Below, piece after piece: positions 1 to 12,229 of a DNA stretch of 64,000 nt. Origin of the DNA: Cladophialophora immunda (lineage: Eukaryota; Ascomycota; Eurotiomycetes; Chaetothyriales; Herpotrichiellaceae); the NCBI RefSeq assembly GCF_000835495.1, contig NW_015622544.1, positions 3,562,855 through 3,626,854 of the forward strand, in the 5' to 3' direction. A model generated the notes under the pieces. The model ran no database searches, was not told where the DNA came from, and saw only the letters and a program-made list of their open reading frames with translations. The position numbers and the translations under genes are program-made. The stretch's first letter is position 1. The number at the start of each line of letters is the position of its first letter.

Positions 1-1087
1 ACCGCGGAAAAGCCGAGAGAATTGTAGCAATCTGTCAGACGCGGTACCAAGGGGTCAGCGACGATCAAGGAGCGGCGGTCTTTGGATACGGATGTCGTTG
101 AAGGATAGTGAAAAGGTAAAAGTTGGACGTCGGGGAAGGGCGATCGTCCAATTTTGTCGCTAGCTCACGGCACGTGACATGGACTTGGCAAGCTAATCCA
201 TTTCTGGCAAGCCGCCGACCCGAAGAGAGCAGACCACATACTTTTATATACTTGTATTGTGGCATTCTGACCAGGCTGAAGTAAAGAGGAAAATGTAGAT
301 TATGGATTAAACACTAATCGTAATGGAGTCCCTGGCGACCACCGCGGTAGGGGCCTCCTTATTACTGCCTTCAAATTGCGATGTTGTCTGATTTCCCCGT
401 ATGGTCTTTCGCCCAAACGTACTGTGGTCCGTTTCCGTATACTCGGCATGTCGTAGAGATTCAATGTCCTCAAATATCAAGCAAAAGGATGCGCTTCGAC
501 GAAGTGTGTAACACCAAAAGAACTGTGTCAACAGTGTATATCAACTGTCAAATGACCCAGGGCCCAAGCTGCGATTTTCTTCGGAGTGCTCGGGGCAGTC
601 GGGCATCGACCTTAGTGGCTGAAAGTGTCTTCCTTTGGACTGATTTAGGTTTTCTGGAAGACGCTGGCCAGCCTCGGTAGGAGGTGGAATGGCGCTGTTG
701 GCGACAGGATTGACATATGACACGATTGGGAGATAGCCTGCGTCCTGATGACCCGACATCGCTGGTTCATGGATCGATCCAGAACTTGTCGGAGGCTCGA
801 GTTGTGTCTGGGTTTCTGTCTCCAGTGATGTTTCCCGGACTGGAACGCGCTGGATTGGTCCTTTTGAGGAATGGACAGTGGCGCGCAGCCGCATTGTGGG
901 CGTCTGAAAGGATGGACTTGAGTATTCCCGGAAATGGAAAAATCTCACTGGCTCCGTAGCAATTCCCGAGTCTGAATGTCTTTCTTGATTGGCCAGTTCG
1001 TCCCTAAGGCAAGATCTCGTCGGTACGCAAGGCATCAGAGAGGTGCTCAGAAAAATAAAACGGGTCGATGACCAAACAGGTAATGCA
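1..1087. other. intergenic, no supported gene
   Basis: I see no gene here that I can support. A 164-codon minus-strand frame at 541-1035 lies just downstream of the mucin-like gene. It has a biased, proline- and serine-rich composition, no recognisable domain and no clear splice link to that gene, so this is probably its 3' UTR and spacer. Confidence 0.5.
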
Positions 1088-2280
1088 TCATTTCATAAAT
1101 TCTTTCATGCTCCAACGTTTGGAGCCTGACATGTGTGCAGGGACGCCCACATACATGGGCTCGTCTCCTTTTTCGATTGCAGGCAAAGCTGAAAGTTCCG
1201 GATTGTCCGCACGGTTTTTCGACGAATTTGAGACTGGCATGTCATAGGACCTGCCGCTCCCGGATTCCGACCCACTGCCAACTGCTGTTGTGTTCGTGGA
1301 ATATGGATGGCCCTTGCCGGCAGATAGGCCGAGAGCATCGCGTCTTGGCCCTGTTGTCTCATATGGACGACCCGCTCGGAACATGTCCTTTTCGTCGGCG
1401 CCATTTAGATCGGTTTTGTTCCTCGCATGCTCGTTGCGACGCCGCGAATAGCGCTGGCCAAGCAAAAACGACAGAAGAGCTAACAGGATGACTCCCAGGG
1501 CGACGCCAACACCAATCCCGGCTTTCGCACCTGTGGAGAGTCCTTTCGACGTGGATGAAGAGTGTGAGGCTTGGGCCGAAGCATTGGTTCCGGTTGGCGA
1601 TGGACTAGATGAAATGGATAAGCTTTGTATGGAAGTTGACGTTGTGGACCTGGCACTCGAGGTCGCCAAAGCGCTGGTATCGCCAACCGCAGAAGTCGTC
1701 GACAACGCGCCTAATGCAGATGTAGTTGTCGATGTAGGTGTTTCAGATGTGGATGTCGCCGTATCTGGGGGGACACTCGGAGCAGTTGTCTATTGAGCTC
1801 TAGTCAGAATTTTGATACAAGAAAATGGACGAAGGCATCATCAACTAGCGGATTATCTCATAAAATGCTACTATGAGAAACGGGATGCAAGGTATAGAAT
1901 GGCACAAGGCTTACCGTTGCGACTGGATCTGGCCCCAGGATTGTCGAATAACCGACGGTATTGACGACCACTTGACTTGTAGTCAAAGTGATGGTGGAGA
2001 TAATCGTACTGGTAATCGAACCGGCTATTGCTCCAGTTGATATTATCGTTGATGTCTGGCCATCGATCGTGGTGGTGATAGTCAGGGCATCTGGTGTCGC
2101 GTCGGTAGCCGGAACGACTGAGTATATTGTCACCAAAGATGGTATAACCGTCGGTATCGTTACGGTTGACAGAATAGGATCCGTTGCTATGGGCACTGAA
2201 GGTGATGCAACACAGAAGCAAAGAAAAATATTCAATGCCAGCGGATAAAGCACTCTCCGATGGTCCATTCTTGTGCCCAT
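1088..2280 (-). CDS. mucin-like Ser/Thr-rich single-pass membrane protein
   Basis: Two exons, 2280-1915 and 1789-1088, give a 355-aa protein; the 125-bp intron (donor GTAAGC, acceptor ATAG) keeps phase 0. The N-terminus has a hydrophobic signal-like stretch (LALNIFLCFCV). A long Ser/Thr-rich segment follows, such as surface proteins that are heavily O-glycosylated carry. One transmembrane helix lies near residues 225-245 (GIGVGVALGVILLALL), then an RRR stop-transfer signal and a polar cytoplasmic tail of about 110 residues. This layout (signal, Ser/Thr-rich ectodomain, one helix, tail) matches Mid2/Wsc-type cell-wall stress sensors, but I see no cysteine-rich WSC module, so a sensor role is only a guess. 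I chose ATG 2280 because the frame upstream has only non-ATG starts; an in-frame ATG at 2265 is an alternative. Confidence 0.7.
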
Positions 2281-3496
2281 GGCACCGCAAAGGCCAGACG
2301 AGTGTTTGTGCAAGTTTCAGAAGAGAGTCGCGAAGGCAGGGGGGGGATAGGGCGAGACTTGAGTTAGAAAAACAGATGCCTCGTGGTGCTGACGAAATTT
2401 CAGGGACCAACCTTGTCAGGCTCGTCTGCCGTGGGGGATTTGCGAGAGTAGTTGCCGAGAAGGCCAGAGTCCTGCGGGCGAGCCGGTGTCATCTTCCTGT
2501 TGCGGACCTTGTGGCTTCATGCTAAAAGATCGCTGGGAGTCATTCTCACGAGAATAGGCGAGGAATGGATAAGGGGTTAGCAGAAGGCTGAGAAACAAGC
2601 CATGTCATTGGCTGGACGCGAAGTCGACGTTTTCCCCTTTTGGGACAGTGGAAATTGGCCTCATCCGCGTCGCTCAGGTGGTTCGCGCAGCCTCCGACAT
2701 GGCTTCCCGGGGTTGATGGTCATTCAGCACGCGTGTCAGCGCGTCTTGAAGGCATCAATTGGTCAGAGCCGAGGCAAGGACAATCTCGAACCCTTTGTAC
2801 GGTGAAATCGTTTCCCTGCTTCGCAACCTTGCGGCCTACTCCACGAGTCTGGCGGGAATATAAGACCATTCGAAAGTAGGGTAAGAAGAAAGGAGTACAA
2901 ATACAAGGAGGATGCAGGGACCACGGAAAGGCACTCGGATTTAAACCCCGACAGAAGCCAGGTGCTGGGGCTGATGCTCCATATCGTACTCGGTACATTG
3001 ATGTGGCTACATGCAGCCTTGCATGAATCCTGGCAAAGTATGTCCTTTATGCCCGGGCACAGTCGACCGCTTCGATACATCCCTGCCCGCGCTGCCTTTC
3101 CTCGTTCGCAAGGAACCGCATCCCGGTCATCGCGGCCATGCTAGTGTATAGGTAGCGTCAGGAAGGGCCATTTGCCCGTCCTTCCTAGGTACCATCACAG
3201 ACGTGGTTCCACTTTTGCAGAGCTGCACCCTTTTTATTTGGACTGACAAAACCCGGGCTGCGACTGGGATGTTGATGAATACTTGTAGGCTCCCGTCCAG
3301 TGGAACCACAATGACCACAACGTGGGTTCCGGGCACCTCGTCTCTCTATTGTCCTGCGCGACATCCCCACTGAGCCGGTGGTTTCCTGAATGGACCAAGG
3401 ATCATCGCTTCCTCAGCAACCCAAAACCTGCATTTTCGATCGCACATAGATGGGGATTGTCCCGTTCATTTATGGATTCGCGTGTCGGCGGCTCCC
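2281..3496. other. intergenic, no supported gene
   Basis: About 1.2 kb between the mucin-like gene (whose promoter must lie here) and the 3' end of TIP41. All open frames are shorter than about 105 codons, overlap on both strands, and have no recognisable motif. Confidence 0.5.
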
Positions 3497-4327
3497 TTAC
3501 GTTCTCAGTTGGACTCGTTCAAGAGTCTTTTCGACGACGGGTAAGATATCGCCCATTTGATTTGCATCTCGTAGCACTGCGGTCACATCATCCCTCCTGT
3601 TCGCCAATTCATCGCGAACCTTGTCATACGCTTCCTCCTTTGCGATGTATTCTCTGATTGCCTCCTTCTTCCCGAAGTCGATGTATAGCCGGGTATCGCG
3701 CAGTCTGACCAACACATTGTCCAGCCTCATGAAGAACCGGCAGAGGAGGAGTAGGCGCCCAGGCATGACGCGGATCTTGCACGACAGCATGGCAATGCCA
3801 TTATCAGCAAGCTCGTCCTCGTACAGGATCACGTCATCGAAGAACAGAATGGGATCTGGTCGTCTTAATAGCTCGAGAGGGATGGCTTCAGTGGCGGTAT
3901 GGAAATCGGGGCTCCCCTCCGCAAGATCACCTTTATAGTCAGTGGTATAGGACCAGTCGAATGGTTTGATAACTTCTTTGATGTCATGCGCGTCTTCTCT
4001 GCTTTGTTGCCATTCTCGGGAGTAGGCGACCTTCAGCCGCCTCTCCCCTGTCTTGTCAACTCGATCTAGTGCCCCAAAGGCATCAAATTTGATTCCCCAG
4101 TGCGAGGGTGCGTGTTCAATAGCCACGAAGTTATCGCCAAAGATCATTTCAGGTGGAGCTATCCCCAGCTTGTTCGTCATCTCTTCGATAGGGCCGGCCT
4201 TCAAGATGGGCAACTTCTGGGTCGTGATGCGGAACCCTTCGATTGAGAACGACCGTGGTGGAGCAGCAGAGGGCGAGGGAAACGTTGTGTTGAAGCCATC
4301 AGGTGGCCGATGACCGTTGACTGCCAT
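3497..4327 (-). CDS. TIP41: TIP41-family regulator of PP2A/TOR signalling
   Basis: An uninterrupted 276-aa frame matches the TIP41 (TAP42-interacting protein) family along its length: FSIEGFRITT and KLPILKAGPIEEM near the start, PPEMIFGDNFV, a central HWGIKFDAFGALD segment, and the conserved PDPILFFDDVILYEDELADNG region. In yeast, Tip41 binds Tap42 and antagonises TOR-dependent restraint of type 2A phosphatases in the cytoplasm. ATG 4327 was chosen because the homologous region begins soon after it; the frame upstream (to 4447) is not conserved in character. The gene is divergent from the Aurora kinase gene, with 378 bp between the two starts. No intron or defect is visible. Confidence 0.9.
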   Translation of the reverse strand: MAVNGHRPPDGFNTTFPSPSAAPPRSFSIEGFRITTQKLPILKAGPIEEMTNKLGIAPPEMIFGDNFVAIEHAPSHWGIKFDAFGALDRVDKTGERRLKVAYSREWQQSREDAHDIKEVIKPFDWSYTTDYKGDLAEGSPDFHTATEAIPLELLRRPDPILFFDDVILYEDELADNGIAMLSCKIRVMPGRLLLLCRFFMRLDNVLVRLRDTRLYIDFGKKEAIREYIAKEEAYDKVRDELANRRDDVTAVLRDANQMGDILPVVEKTLERVQLRT

Positions 4328-4705
4328 GGTGACTGCGTCAATTGCGACGTCACCTGGAGCCCTGCCAAAGACCCCTTGAAAGAGGTGGATGTCCGAATGG
4401 GAAAAGTGATTTGGTCTTCGGTGTCGAGCAAAGTGCGATGAGAGCAAATCGCAGAAACGTCTTGGGTGCCTTTGTGACCCAGCGCGGGGAAGCGAGGGCT
4501 ACGAGGGCGCAAGGCACGGTTGCCCCGGCCGACGATCAGTGTTTATGCCAAGACCTTGTCTATCTGCGATAGATGACCGAGTCGCCGAAACGCACCGACT
4601 GCTCTTACAATACCCAACTACGCCCGGCAGTAATCGTCTTGGAGATCGAGATATCGTTGTTCCTTTGTCTGTTCCTTCATCTCTCGCCACGAATATTCCT
4701 TCGAA
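4328..4705. promoter_or_regulatory. shared divergent promoter TIP41 / Aurora kinase
   Basis: These 378 bp separate two divergent start codons and must hold both promoters and both 5' UTRs. I see no clear TATA box. Divergent placement permits shared control of a TOR/PP2A regulator and a mitotic kinase, but the sequence alone does not show co-regulation. Confidence 0.45.
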
Positions 4706-6050
4706 ATGGCCACCAAAACTTTAGAATCCCGCTTCGAGCACCTCAGCGTCAACGACGAAAATGAAGCACCCACTGCAACACTTCTCAAATCAAAGGTAGC
4801 TTGCTTTGTTGATAACCCTTCCTGTTTACACATGCCCCATTCTAATTCTACCACAACAGAGCGCGGGCCCAGGAGTATTACCAACCGTTTCCTCAACTCA
4901 ACCCCGGACAAATCTTGTCAAATATCCCCTCCAAGCCACTACGGAATCGAAACAGAACACTGCGTCAATCGCAACAATAACAACCACAACAACTGTGCCA
5001 ACCCATCCCCCTTCGCCAGTGCGGGTAGCCCTTCAAGCAGCCCGTGAGTCGGACGAGAGCGATGACTCTATACGTAGTAGATCTACCCCGAAATATTTCT
5101 TCGATCACCCACAAGCACCTAAACAATTCCATCTTGGAATGTTTGAGATTGGAAAGCCGCTCGGGAAGGGAAAATTCGGTCGAGTGTATCTTGCACGGGA
5201 GAGATCATCCGGGTTCGTCTGCGCCCTGAAGGTCCTTCACAAATCCGAGTTGCAACAAGGCAAAGTGGAGAAGCAAGTCCGACGAGAAATCGAAATTCAG
5301 TCCAACTTAAGACACCCAAATATCTTGAGGCTCTTTGGCCATTTCCACGACAGTAAGCGAGTATTCCTGATCCTCGAGTTCGCAGGCAAGGGTGAGCTAT
5401 ATAAGCATCTGCGCAAGGAAGGTCGTTTCCCCGAATGGAAAGCAGCGCAGTATATTGCTCAGATGGCCGCCGCACTCAAGTATCTGCACAAAAAGCATGT
5501 CATGCACAGAGATATCAAGCCCGAAAATATTTTGGTGGGCATCCACGGAGAGATCAAGATTTCAGACTTTGGCTGGTCGGTACACGCTCCAAACAACCGG
5601 AGGCAAACGATGTGCGGCACATTGGATTATCTGCCTCCGGAGATGCTTAAGCCAGGGAGCTCCGACAATTTCTACAACGAAAAGGTCGATTTATGGAGTT
5701 TGGGTGTTTTGACATACGAGTTCCTGGTTGGAGAAGCGCCTTTTGAGGACACAGCGGTCATGACACAGCGAAGGATTGCCCGATGCGACATGACGGTTCC
5801 CAGTTTCGTCAGTCCTGAGGCCAAGGACCTCATTATGCGAGTGAGTGAATACCACTCATCTGAGCATTCCTGGAGAATTGCTAACAGGGTATTATAGCTT
5901 CTGGTCCTTGACCCCGAGAAGCGGATTCCGCTTGATGATGTCCTCCGGCACCCTTGGGTCGTCAAGCACTGTGTGACAAAGGGTGGCGAACGGGGTTTCC
6001 AGAGAGCATCCGGGAGCAGCAAAGATCGAGACTCGAGCTCTGATTCCTGA
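4706..6050 (+). CDS. IPL1: Aurora/Ipl1 serine/threonine kinase
   Basis: Three exons (4706-4795, 4860-5840, 5898-6050) encode 407 aa. The first ~120 residues are a low-complexity Ser/Thr-rich arm. The kinase domain follows: glycine loop [17 protein letters not shown] lysine, HRDIKPEN catalytic loop, and the Aurora-type DFGWSVHAP. The activation segment has [16 protein letters not shown], with the Thr that autophosphorylates in Aurora kinases. The last exon supplies the end of the C-lobe ([16 protein letters not shown]) and a short serine-rich tail. Ipl1/Aurora is the catalytic subunit of the chromosomal passenger complex and corrects kinetochore-microtubule attachment. Introns of 64 and 57 bp are both phase 0. 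Reading through intron 2 stops early, so the frame ending at 5897 is an unspliced artefact. Confidence 0.93.
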
Positions 6051-6773
6051 TCTTCATCGGCAGGACTTGAAGATGCTTGACACATGATTGGGGATGAAGT
6101 ATCCAACGGCTCGCAAGGGCGTCCGTTTGGAGACGGAAATGAGCGACTTTTTATTGACGAAATATCCATGCGGCGAGTGAAGGGGAATGGGGGACTGGCA
6201 TTGGGCTAGCTCTTCTTTGAAAGAGGTTTCTTTGGGATGTGTGGCTGGCGAGAGGTGTGTATATTCACGGAAATGGGTTGGTGGATGAGACTTCTTGACT
6301 TGGCCGTACTGTTTTACTGATGCTTTTCCATTGCATATCCGTGCATGTTTGACAATGAACGGCAATGTTTTCGATGTCTGCAGCTCGCGCTCATAGAACT
6401 CGCCGTATATCATACGGCGGATGTTTCACGCACACAAGCGCAAAAATGACAAAATGCCATGACGAAACCGCAAATCACGCCCATGACTTTTCATCTGTTG
6501 TACCATATGCCATACTCGGAATTGTGTGTAAATCCGACTATAGAGATATACATTTCTACTGGATTTTGTCTCCGTTTGATGCGGATTTGGGCCTCGATTC
6601 TTGTGGTTGTCGGCCAAGTGGATGCAAACGACATTGATACGGACTTCTCCTATGAAAACCACCTGATTTCCTGGCGTGACTCTTACGGACTGGTTCTGGC
6701 ATCTTATAACAGGAAACTATTCGGCTGAAACTCGAACTCAAACACTGTTTTCCGCTTGATCAAGGACTTCACA
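6051..6773. other. intergenic, no supported gene
   Basis: About 720 bp holding the Aurora kinase 3' UTR and the 5-oxoprolinase promoter. The small open frames on both strands have no recognisable content. Confidence 0.5.
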
Positions 6774-9700
6774 ATGGGGGACGCTGGGGGCGCAGAAAGA
6801 GGCATTCGCATTGCCATCGACGTGAGTTAACCGACTTACTAATGCACCTCCCAAGTATCTGACTTGATACAGCGAGGAGGCACGTTCACGGACTGTGTTG
6901 GGAATCCGGGAACGGGGCGGATGGAAGATGATATTATCATCAAACTGCTGTCGGAGGACCCCTCAAACTACGACGATGCACCTCTGGAAGGGATTCGCAG
7001 GCTCATGTCAAAATTCACAGGCCGAGAGATTCCCCGTGGTGAGCCACTTGACACAAGCAAGATAGAGAGCATTCGCATGGGCACGACTGTTGCTACCAAC
7101 GCACTACTGGAGCGAAAGGGAGAGAAAATGGCCATGGTCGTTACCAAGGGCTTTAAAGACTGCCTGGAGATTGGAAACCAGTCCCGCCCGAAGATTTTCG
7201 ATCTGGCCATTCGACGACCCGATGTGCTTTATCAGAGCGTAGTCGAGATTGATGAAAGAGTGACGTTGGAAGACTACGCGGAGGATCCTGAGCGGCGCAA
7301 GACGAAAGCTGAATCCAGTCACGAGAACTACAAAAGCAGTGATCTTGTCCAAGGCTTGTCCGGGGAGGCAGTTAGGATCTTACGGAGGCCCGAGGAAGAT
7401 AAAATCAAGCAGCAGCTCAAAGAACTCTTCGACCAAGGCTTCCGAAGCATCGCGGTATGCTTGATGCATGGCTACACGTTTCCCGACCACGAAGCATTGG
7501 TCGGCAAGCTTGCCCGTGATACTGGTTTTGAGCACGTAAGTCTAAGCCATGAACTCATGCCCATGATCAAGTTGGTCCCACGGGCGACATCAGCCTGCGC
7601 AGATGCCTACCTCACACCGGCCATTAGAAAATACATTTCTGGCTTTCAAGCCGGCTTTGAAGGTGGATTGGGCACAGAGAGCGTGAAGAAGGAAGAAGGT
7701 GACAGAGGCGCAAGGTGTGAATTCATGCAGTCAGATGGAGGTCTCGTGGACGTGGATCAGTTCTCAGGCTTGCGGGCAATTTTGTCAGGGCCGGCAGGCG
7801 GTGTCGTCGGATATGCGTTGACATCGTACGACCCAGAGACCAAAATCCCCGTCATCGGATTCGATATGGGCGGTACGAGCACAGACGTCAGTCGATATGG
7901 CGCAGGCCGATATGAGCATGTGTTCGAGACCACCACGGCAGGGGTCACCATTCAGTCCCCTCAGCTCGACATAAACACCGTGGCTGCAGGTGGCGGATCC
8001 CGCTTGTTCTTCAGAAATGGCCTGTTTGTCGTTGGGCCAGAATCTGCTGGTGCACATCCCGGCCCAGCATGCTACAGAAAGGGCGGTCCGCTCACTGTCA
8101 CCGACGCAAATCTCTTCCTCGGTCGACTGCTCCCGGACTTCTTCCCCAAGATTTTCGGCAAAAATGAAGACGAAGGGCTCGATCCAGAAGCCAGTAGGAA
8201 GCTCTTCAAAGAGCTGACAGACGAGATCAACAGCAAGACAAACAAGAACATGTCAGCCGATGAGGTGGCCTACGGATTCATCAAGATTGCCAATGAGACC
8301 ATGACGAGGCCTATTCGATCACTGACTGAGGCGAGGGGCCACGATACTTCACAACATCGACTCGCGACGTTCGGCGGCGCAGGAGGCCAACACGCTGTAG
8401 CAATCGCCGAATCCCTGGGCATCAGGCAGATCCTCGTCCATCGATACTCTTCCGTCCTCTCCGCCTACGGGATGGCGCTTGCCGACGTGGTGGACGAAAA
8501 TCAAGTCCCCGAATCACACGTTTGGGACATGAAAAAGGGCACCCCGCGCGACGAGTTGAAGGCAAAGATGAACGACCTCAAAGAACGGTCCCGCAAGCAC
8601 TTAAAGGATCAAGGATTCGGGGACGACTCGATCGAGTACGAAGAATACCTCAACATGCGATACCGCGGCACTGAATCTGCGTTAATGGTAATCAAACCCA
8701 ACCCGGATGAAGCAAAGGAACTCTACGGTGGCGACGACTGGGCCTTTGGTGACGCGTTCGTACGCCAACACGAGCAGGAATTCGGCTTCACCCTCCCAGA
8801 CCGAGACATCATCGTGGACGACGTGCGCGTGCGGGGCATAGGGAAGTCCTTCCGGGGCATGTCCAAAACGGCAGACCAGCAACTCAAGGAAATCAAACCA
8901 AAGGATGTGGCCGAAGACAAGGCATACACGACATCTGAAGTCTACTTTGAAGGCGGCCGTGTTCCCACAAAGATCTACAAACTCGAAGATCTCGAAGTGG
9001 GCACGCGCATCCCTGGTCCCGCCATCATCGCGGATGGGACGCAGACAATCATCATCGACCCCAAGGCATCGGCCCTGATAATTAAGACACATGTGGTGAT
9101 CAACATTGGCGAAGAAGGCACGGCGAAAAGGGTCAACACGAAGGAAGTCGACCCGATTTTGCTCTCGATCTTCGCGCACCGCTTCATGGCGATTGCAGAA
9201 CAGATGGGTCGCGCGCTGCAAAAGACCTCTGTGAGCACGAACGTCAAAGAACGGCTGGACTACTCCTGTGCCCTCTTCGACGCCGAGGGCGGTCTCGTCG
9301 CGAATGCTCCTCACCTGCCGGTCCACCTCGGGAGCATGTCGACCTGCGTGCGCACACAGGCGGAGATCTGGAAGGGCAAATTGAAAAGGGGGGATGTCAT
9401 CGTTTCCAACCACCCGGAGTACGGGGGCACGCATCTCCCCGACATCACGGTCGTCACGCCCGCCTTTTCCGGCGACAAGATCATCTTCTACGTCGCCTCG
9501 CGCGCCCACCACGCCGACATAGGCGGCATCTTACCCGGCAGCATGCCTCCGCACTCCCGCGAACTGTACCAAGAAGGCGCGGCCATCAAGTCCGAGAAAC
9601 TCGTCTCGCAGGGCAAGTTCGACGAGAAGCGAATCACCGAGCTTCTCTACGATGAGCCGGCCCAGTACCCCGAGTGCAGCGGCACGCGGTGCCTGGCAGA

Positions 9701-10978
9701 CAACATCAACGACCTCAAGGCGCAGATCGCCGCCAATCAGAAGGGGATCAACCTCATCAGTGCGCTGATAGAGGACTACGGCGAGGACGTGGTGCAGTTC
9801 TACATGCAGAACATCCAGGACAACGCCGAGAGATCGGTGCGGGAGTTGTTGAAGGAAGTGCACAAGAGGTTTGAAGGCCAGCACCTTCAGGCGGTAGATT
9901 ACATGGACGACGGCAGCCCCATTTGCCTGAAGATAAAGATCGATGCCGACAAAGGAGAGGCCCTGTTTGATTTTGAGGGCACCGGCCCTGAGGTATACGG
10001 AAACATCAACGCGCCCGAGGCGGTGACTTACTCGGCAATCATTTACTGCTTGAGATGTCTTATCGACCAGGACATCCCCTTGAACCAGGGGTGTCTGAAG
10101 CCTGTGGACGTGCGCATCCCGCCTGGCTGTTTTCTCTCTCCGAGCGAGAAGGCCGCCGTGGTGGGTGGTAACGTCTTGACCAGTCAGCGGGTCACGGATG
10201 TCGTGTTCAAGTGCTTCGAAGCATGTGCAGCAAGTCAAGGAGACTGCAACAACTTGACGTTTGGCTTTGGTGGAAATATGAAGGGTGGAACGGAGAAGAA
10301 GGGATTTGGATATTACGAGACCATTGCGGGTGGAAGTGGCGCGGGTAAGGACTGGGAGGGAACAAGCGGTGTCCACACACATATGACGAACACAAGAATT
10401 ACAGATGCGGAGGTCTTTGAACGGAGATATCCTGTCATCCTAAGGGAGTTCAGTCTCAGGGCTGGCAGTGGTGGCGTGGGTCAGCACAAAGGTGGAGATG
10501 GCGTGATACGAGACATCGAGTTCCGCATCCCTGTGCAAGTCAGTATCTTGAGTGAGCGGAGAGTGTACCATCCCTATGGGTTGCATGGTGGAGGTGACGC
10601 TCAATGTGGCAAGAATATCTGGGTCAGGAAGATCAAGAAAGGGGAGAGCAAAGGTCTAGGTGGTGAACATGAAGGGCAGCGAAGAGAATCAGGGGACGAC
10701 GATGAGTATGTGGAGAGGTATATCAACCTCGGAGCCAAAAACACTGCTAGCATGCAGCCTGGCGAGAGGATCATTGTGGTAAGTCTCATTTGTACCGATC
10801 CGCCACGGAGATTAAGGGCACAGCGCTGACTGATTCTTCTCCCTAGATGACACCTGGCGGCGGCGGTTATGGCAAGCCGGGCGAAGAGTCCCAAGTCCAG
10901 CTGAAAGAGGACTATGAGAAGCATTGGAAAAAGGGAAGCCTTGCTTCCCGGCTTGCGGAATGGGAATCCAGCTCTTGA
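6774..10978 (+). CDS. OXP1: ATP-dependent 5-oxoprolinase
   Basis: Three exons (6774-6821, 6873-10778, 10847-10978) give 1361 aa, close to the usual ~1290 for eukaryotic 5-oxoprolinases. Exon 1 supplies only 16 residues ending IRIAID and joins to RGGTFTDC in exon 2, which rebuilds the family's N-terminal IDRGGTFTD motif. The N-terminal half is hydantoinase A type (GTTVATNALLERKG; FDMGGTSTDVSRY near residue 345). The C-terminal half is hydantoinase B type (VSNHPEYGGTHLPDI; HHADIGGILPGSMPP). The last exon completes the glycine-rich end MTPGGGGYG. The enzyme hydrolyses 5-oxoproline to glutamate with ATP, as part of cytosolic glutathione turnover. Large open frames on the opposite strand (8682-9512, 9531-10382) are shadows of this GC-rich coding region. 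Confidence 0.95.
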
Positions 10979-11207
10979 GAGCTTTGATTGCCGAGGCCAG
11001 AAAGCTACTGTCGATGCCTGTCATGTCAGTCAGACGCCTCGCTAGGAGTGATCGATACATACCATAAACCTCGTTCATGTAAAATGTTGATGTGCTTAAT
11101 CGTCCGGCGGTCCCATGGACTGTACTTGATCACTGAAGCCCGTCATGGACCGGTCGATTCTCGTCTTAAGATGTGTGGGCGCAGTCGTGTGGTATCAGGT
11201 GATCGCC

Positions 11208-11734
11208 TCACTCATCTTCATCACTCGTGGCCTCAATATTAGGTTTTCTGTCCATCTCTTCATCTCCGTCTGCGCCTTCTTCGTCGCTTTCGTCATCTCC
11301 AGCAGGTGCGTTTCCGTCGTAGTCTGGTCGAGGTATCTTTTCGCCTTGTGACTTGAGCACGTTTTCGATTTGAGGCATGATTTCAATGAGAGCTGAATAT
11401 TGTTCAATGCTCATTGAGATGCCCTGCGAATCATGGATCAGCACCCTCACAAATCAAACATGCACGTCACATATACCTTCTTTCCTGGCAGCCACTGGTT
11501 GTCCTTCTCATAATACTCTCTGATGTTGACCAGCTTCTTGCCCTTGAACTCGGAGAGGGTGACCCGCCTCGCCTTGGAGATCTCCCAGTATGTATTTCCA
11601 TCTGAATCCACTTGTGGCTTGGAGGATGGGACGAAAGCACTCCCTGAGGCACCTTTCCCACGTTTGGTGGTGGATACATCCAGGTCGCTGTCGTCGCCGG
11701 CTGCGGACTTTCTCTTCTTGGACGGGAGGGGCAT
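11208..11734 (-). CDS. SUB1: transcriptional coactivator PC4/SUB1
   Basis: Two exons (11734-11477 and 11423-11208; 53-bp phase-0 intron) give 157 aa. A basic Lys/Ser-rich N-terminus (LPSKKRKSAAGDDSD) precedes the PC4 single-strand DNA binding fold, with WEISKARRVTLSEFKGKKL, VNIREYYEKDNQWLPGKKG and then SMSIEQYSALIEIMPQI across the splice. An acidic tail follows. PC4/Sub1 binds single-stranded DNA and RNA polymerase II complexes in the nucleus and acts in initiation and elongation. I chose ATG 11734; an in-frame upstream ATG (30th codon of the frame that starts at 11959) would add 46 residues without family character. The gene is divergent from ISU1. Confidence 0.88.
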
Positions 11735-12229
11735 ATCGCTGCCGTGGGACAGAGAGGTGATGTACGCGTTGTGAAGGTGTTCAAAGGTGTATGGATGGGA
11801 GGGATTCTTGAGGTGATCTTTCCTGGGTGTTGTGGACGAGGATGTTCTGTTCTTCCGTGTCTTCTCCATCCTGTCCAAGGGCAACGCGATCTCTGATCTG
11901 GGCGCGTCGAGGCGGTCGCTGGCAATTACTCGATTTGATTTGTCTCGCGCCAGTCGCAACTCGGAAAGGTCGACCGAGTTGGAGCGACGTCATATCTGGA
12001 AAAGGCTTAGCGCGCTAGTCACATGCAACGCAGCCAATGAGCGACGGCCACCCCGCCCCTCCTTCGCCATCGAAGGGTCGACATCTTTCGTCAATTACTT
12101 TTTGACGCAGCACCTCTCATTATCAGACTCACTCAACAACCTACACACTCTTTCTACCAAGTCTGATCCTATAATTCAGCTCGCTGCACAACCAAACACA
12201 CCATACACACTCGCCTACCAACCATCACC
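11735..12229. promoter_or_regulatory. divergent promoter SUB1 / ISU1
   Basis: 495 bp between divergent starts. The ISU1-proximal part (about 12180-12229) is rich in A and C with few other bases, as in many fungal 5' leaders. No specific site was recognised. Confidence 0.4.

Noticed and set aside
541..1035. 164-codon minus-strand frame downstream of the mucin-like gene
   Set aside because: No domain, non-coding-like composition and no splice connection; the upstream gene already ends naturally at 1088.
8682..10382. Two long minus-strand frames (276 and 283 codons) inside the 5-oxoprolinase gene
   Set aside because: They are antisense to a well supported conserved enzyme and arise from its GC-rich third codon positions.
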